DNA from: UBA8950 sp034411635 | Lineage (GTDB): Bacteria; Chloroflexota; Anaerolineae; Anaerolineales; Villigracilaceae | Assembly (NCBI GenBank): GCA_034411635.1 | Contig: DAOUML010000083.1 | Location: 1 to 5,812 of the forward strand | DNA length: 5,812 bases | Direction: 5' to 3' | In this document: piece after piece, positions 4,855-5,812 of the stretch | Position numbering within the stretch: the first letter of the stretch is position 1 | Layout: each line of letters opens with the position of its first letter | The notes under the pieces: generated by a model | The model's database searches: none | Seen by the model: only the letters and a program-made list of their open reading frames with translations | Told to the model about the DNA's origin: nothing | Program-made: the position numbers and the translations under genes

Positions 4855-5812
4855 TTACAGCCGGAATTATCGGCGGGTCGGGCTATGCGGGCGGCGAACT
4901 CATCCGCCTGCTGACCGCCCACCCCGAAACCGAACTTGTCTTTGCCACTTCGCGGGCAAAAATGGGCGAATATTTCTACCAAACCCACCCCAACCTGCGC
5001 AAGCAGGCTTTGCTCACCTTTGTCTCGCCCGAAGAAGCCAGCCAGGTGGATGTCTTATTTTTGGCGACTCCGCACGGACAAGCCCAGAAGGACATTGAAA
5101 AATACGCCGCGCTGGCGGGAAAAATCGTCGACCTTTCGGCGGATTTCCGCTTAAATGACGTGGCCGCCTACGAAAAATGGTACGGTGAAACCCACAAAGC
5201 CTCCGAATGGCTGGGCAAATTTGTCTACGGCCTGCCCGAACTGCGCCGCGAAGAACTCAAAACCGCGACCTACGCCAGCGGCGTGGGTTGTAACGCCACC
5301 GCCACCAACTTGGCGCTTTTGCCGCTGGTCAAGGCCGGCCTGATCGACCCGGAACAGAATATCTTTGTTGAACTCAAAGTCGGCTCATCGGAAGGCGGCG
5401 CGGAGGGCAACCCTGGTTCGCACCACCCGGAGCGCAGCGGCGTTATCCGCACCTTTTCGGCTTTCGGACACCGTCACACCGCCGAAGTGATTCAGGAACT
5501 CGGCCTGCCCAACGTCACCCTGACGATGACCTCGGTCGACCTGGTGCGCGGCGCGCTGGCGACGGCGCATGCTTTCGTCAAACCGGGCGTGGCCAACAAG
5601 GATTTGTGGAAGGCTTACCGCGCCATTGCGAACGAAAATCCGTTTATTCGCGTCGTAAAGGAACAACGCGGCATTTACCGCGTGCCTGAACCGAAAATCC
5701 TGGCTGGCTCGAACTACGCCGATATCAGTTTCGACCTCGATTTTGAGACCGGTCACGTCGTCACCATCTGCGCCATCGACAACCTGATGAAAGGCGCGGC
5801 GGGCACGGCGGT
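4851..5812 (+). CDS. lysY: LysW-type semialdehyde dehydrogenase (LysY/ArgC), truncated at the 3' edge
   Basis: The product reduces the phosphorylated LysW-bound intermediate with NADPH to its semialdehyde. 320 complete codons are present and the frame runs off the window; family length (about 345) suggests some 25 residues are missing. GIIGGSGYAGGEL (5-17) is the Rossmann nucleotide loop. The catalytic cysteine is C147 in GVGCNATATN; the A-T after the cysteine resembles LysY, whereas acetylglutamyl-phosphate reductases usually have GCYPT. KVGSSEGGAE with SHHPERSG and GHRHTAE (with the active-site histidine) are also like LysY of the carrier pathway. ATG 4851 overlaps the lysX stop by four bases. 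Expected downstream neighbours are lysZ, lysJ and lysK, outside the window. The enzyme may act on lysine, arginine or both intermediates. Confidence 0.93.
   Translation, partial: MITAGIIGGSGYAGGELIRLLTAHPETELVFATSRAKMGEYFYQTHPNLRKQALLTFVSPEEASQVDVLFLATPHGQAQKDIEKYAALAGKIVDLSADFRLNDVAAYEKWYGETHKASEWLGKFVYGLPELRREELKTATYASGVGCNATATNLALLPLVKAGLIDPEQNIFVELKVGSSEGGAEGNPGSHHPERSGVIRTFSAFGHRHTAEVIQELGLPNVTLTMTSVDLVRGALATAHAFVKPGVANKDLWKAYRAIANENPFIRVVKEQRGIYRVPEPKILAGSNYADISFDLDFETGHVVTICAIDNLMKGAAGTA

Overview
The window is a bacterial amino-acid biosynthesis locus of fairly high G+C. Five plus-strand genes, argG, argH, lysW, lysX/argX and lysY/argC (cut by the right edge), face a divergent minus-strand gene cut by the left edge. 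That gene starts like a homocitrate synthase (LysS). The LysW carrier-protein system, the protein style and the palindromic repeats in the spacers (units resembling TGTCATT...AATCT and CGCAAAG) suggest a Chloroflexota organism, perhaps Anaerolineae. This is inferred from general familiarity; no search was run.

Layout. 1-207 (minus): start of the homocitrate synthase-like gene, with a good ribosome binding site. 208-412: no gene; a dispersed repeat (223-316) and a GC-rich hairpin (365-398). 413-593 (minus): a probable stand-alone structured RNA of about 180 nt with its own promoter (600-627) and intrinsic terminator (413-445). Its rod-like fold and size recall 6S RNA. 635-682: four A-tract direct repeats between the divergent promoters. 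708-736: a strong sigma70-type promoter for the arg operon. 747-845: a 32-codon arginine-rich reading frame. 803-905: alternative hairpins ending in a perfect intrinsic terminator. 937-2202: argG. 2297-3670: argH. 3654-3796: nested palindromic repeats. 3815-5812: tightly overlapping lysW-lysX-lysY.

How the genes work together. In LysW-dependent pathways the C-terminal glutamate of the small acidic carrier LysW is ligated by LysX or ArgX to the amino group of alpha-aminoadipate (lysine) or glutamate (arginine). The side chain is then phosphorylated (LysZ, not in the window), reduced (LysY), aminated (LysJ) and released (LysK). ArgG and ArgH make arginine from citrulline. ArgGH with LysW-X-Y in one apparent operon suggests the carrier route supplies ornithine for arginine. 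The divergent homocitrate synthase-like gene suggests the same carrier may also serve lysine.

The most interesting signal is upstream of argG: promoter, arginine-rich leader peptide (6 Arg in 32 residues, including tandem CGT CGT), mutually exclusive RNA pairings, then terminator. This is the architecture of ribosome-mediated transcription attenuation, here apparently sensing arginine. It is a prediction from sequence only.
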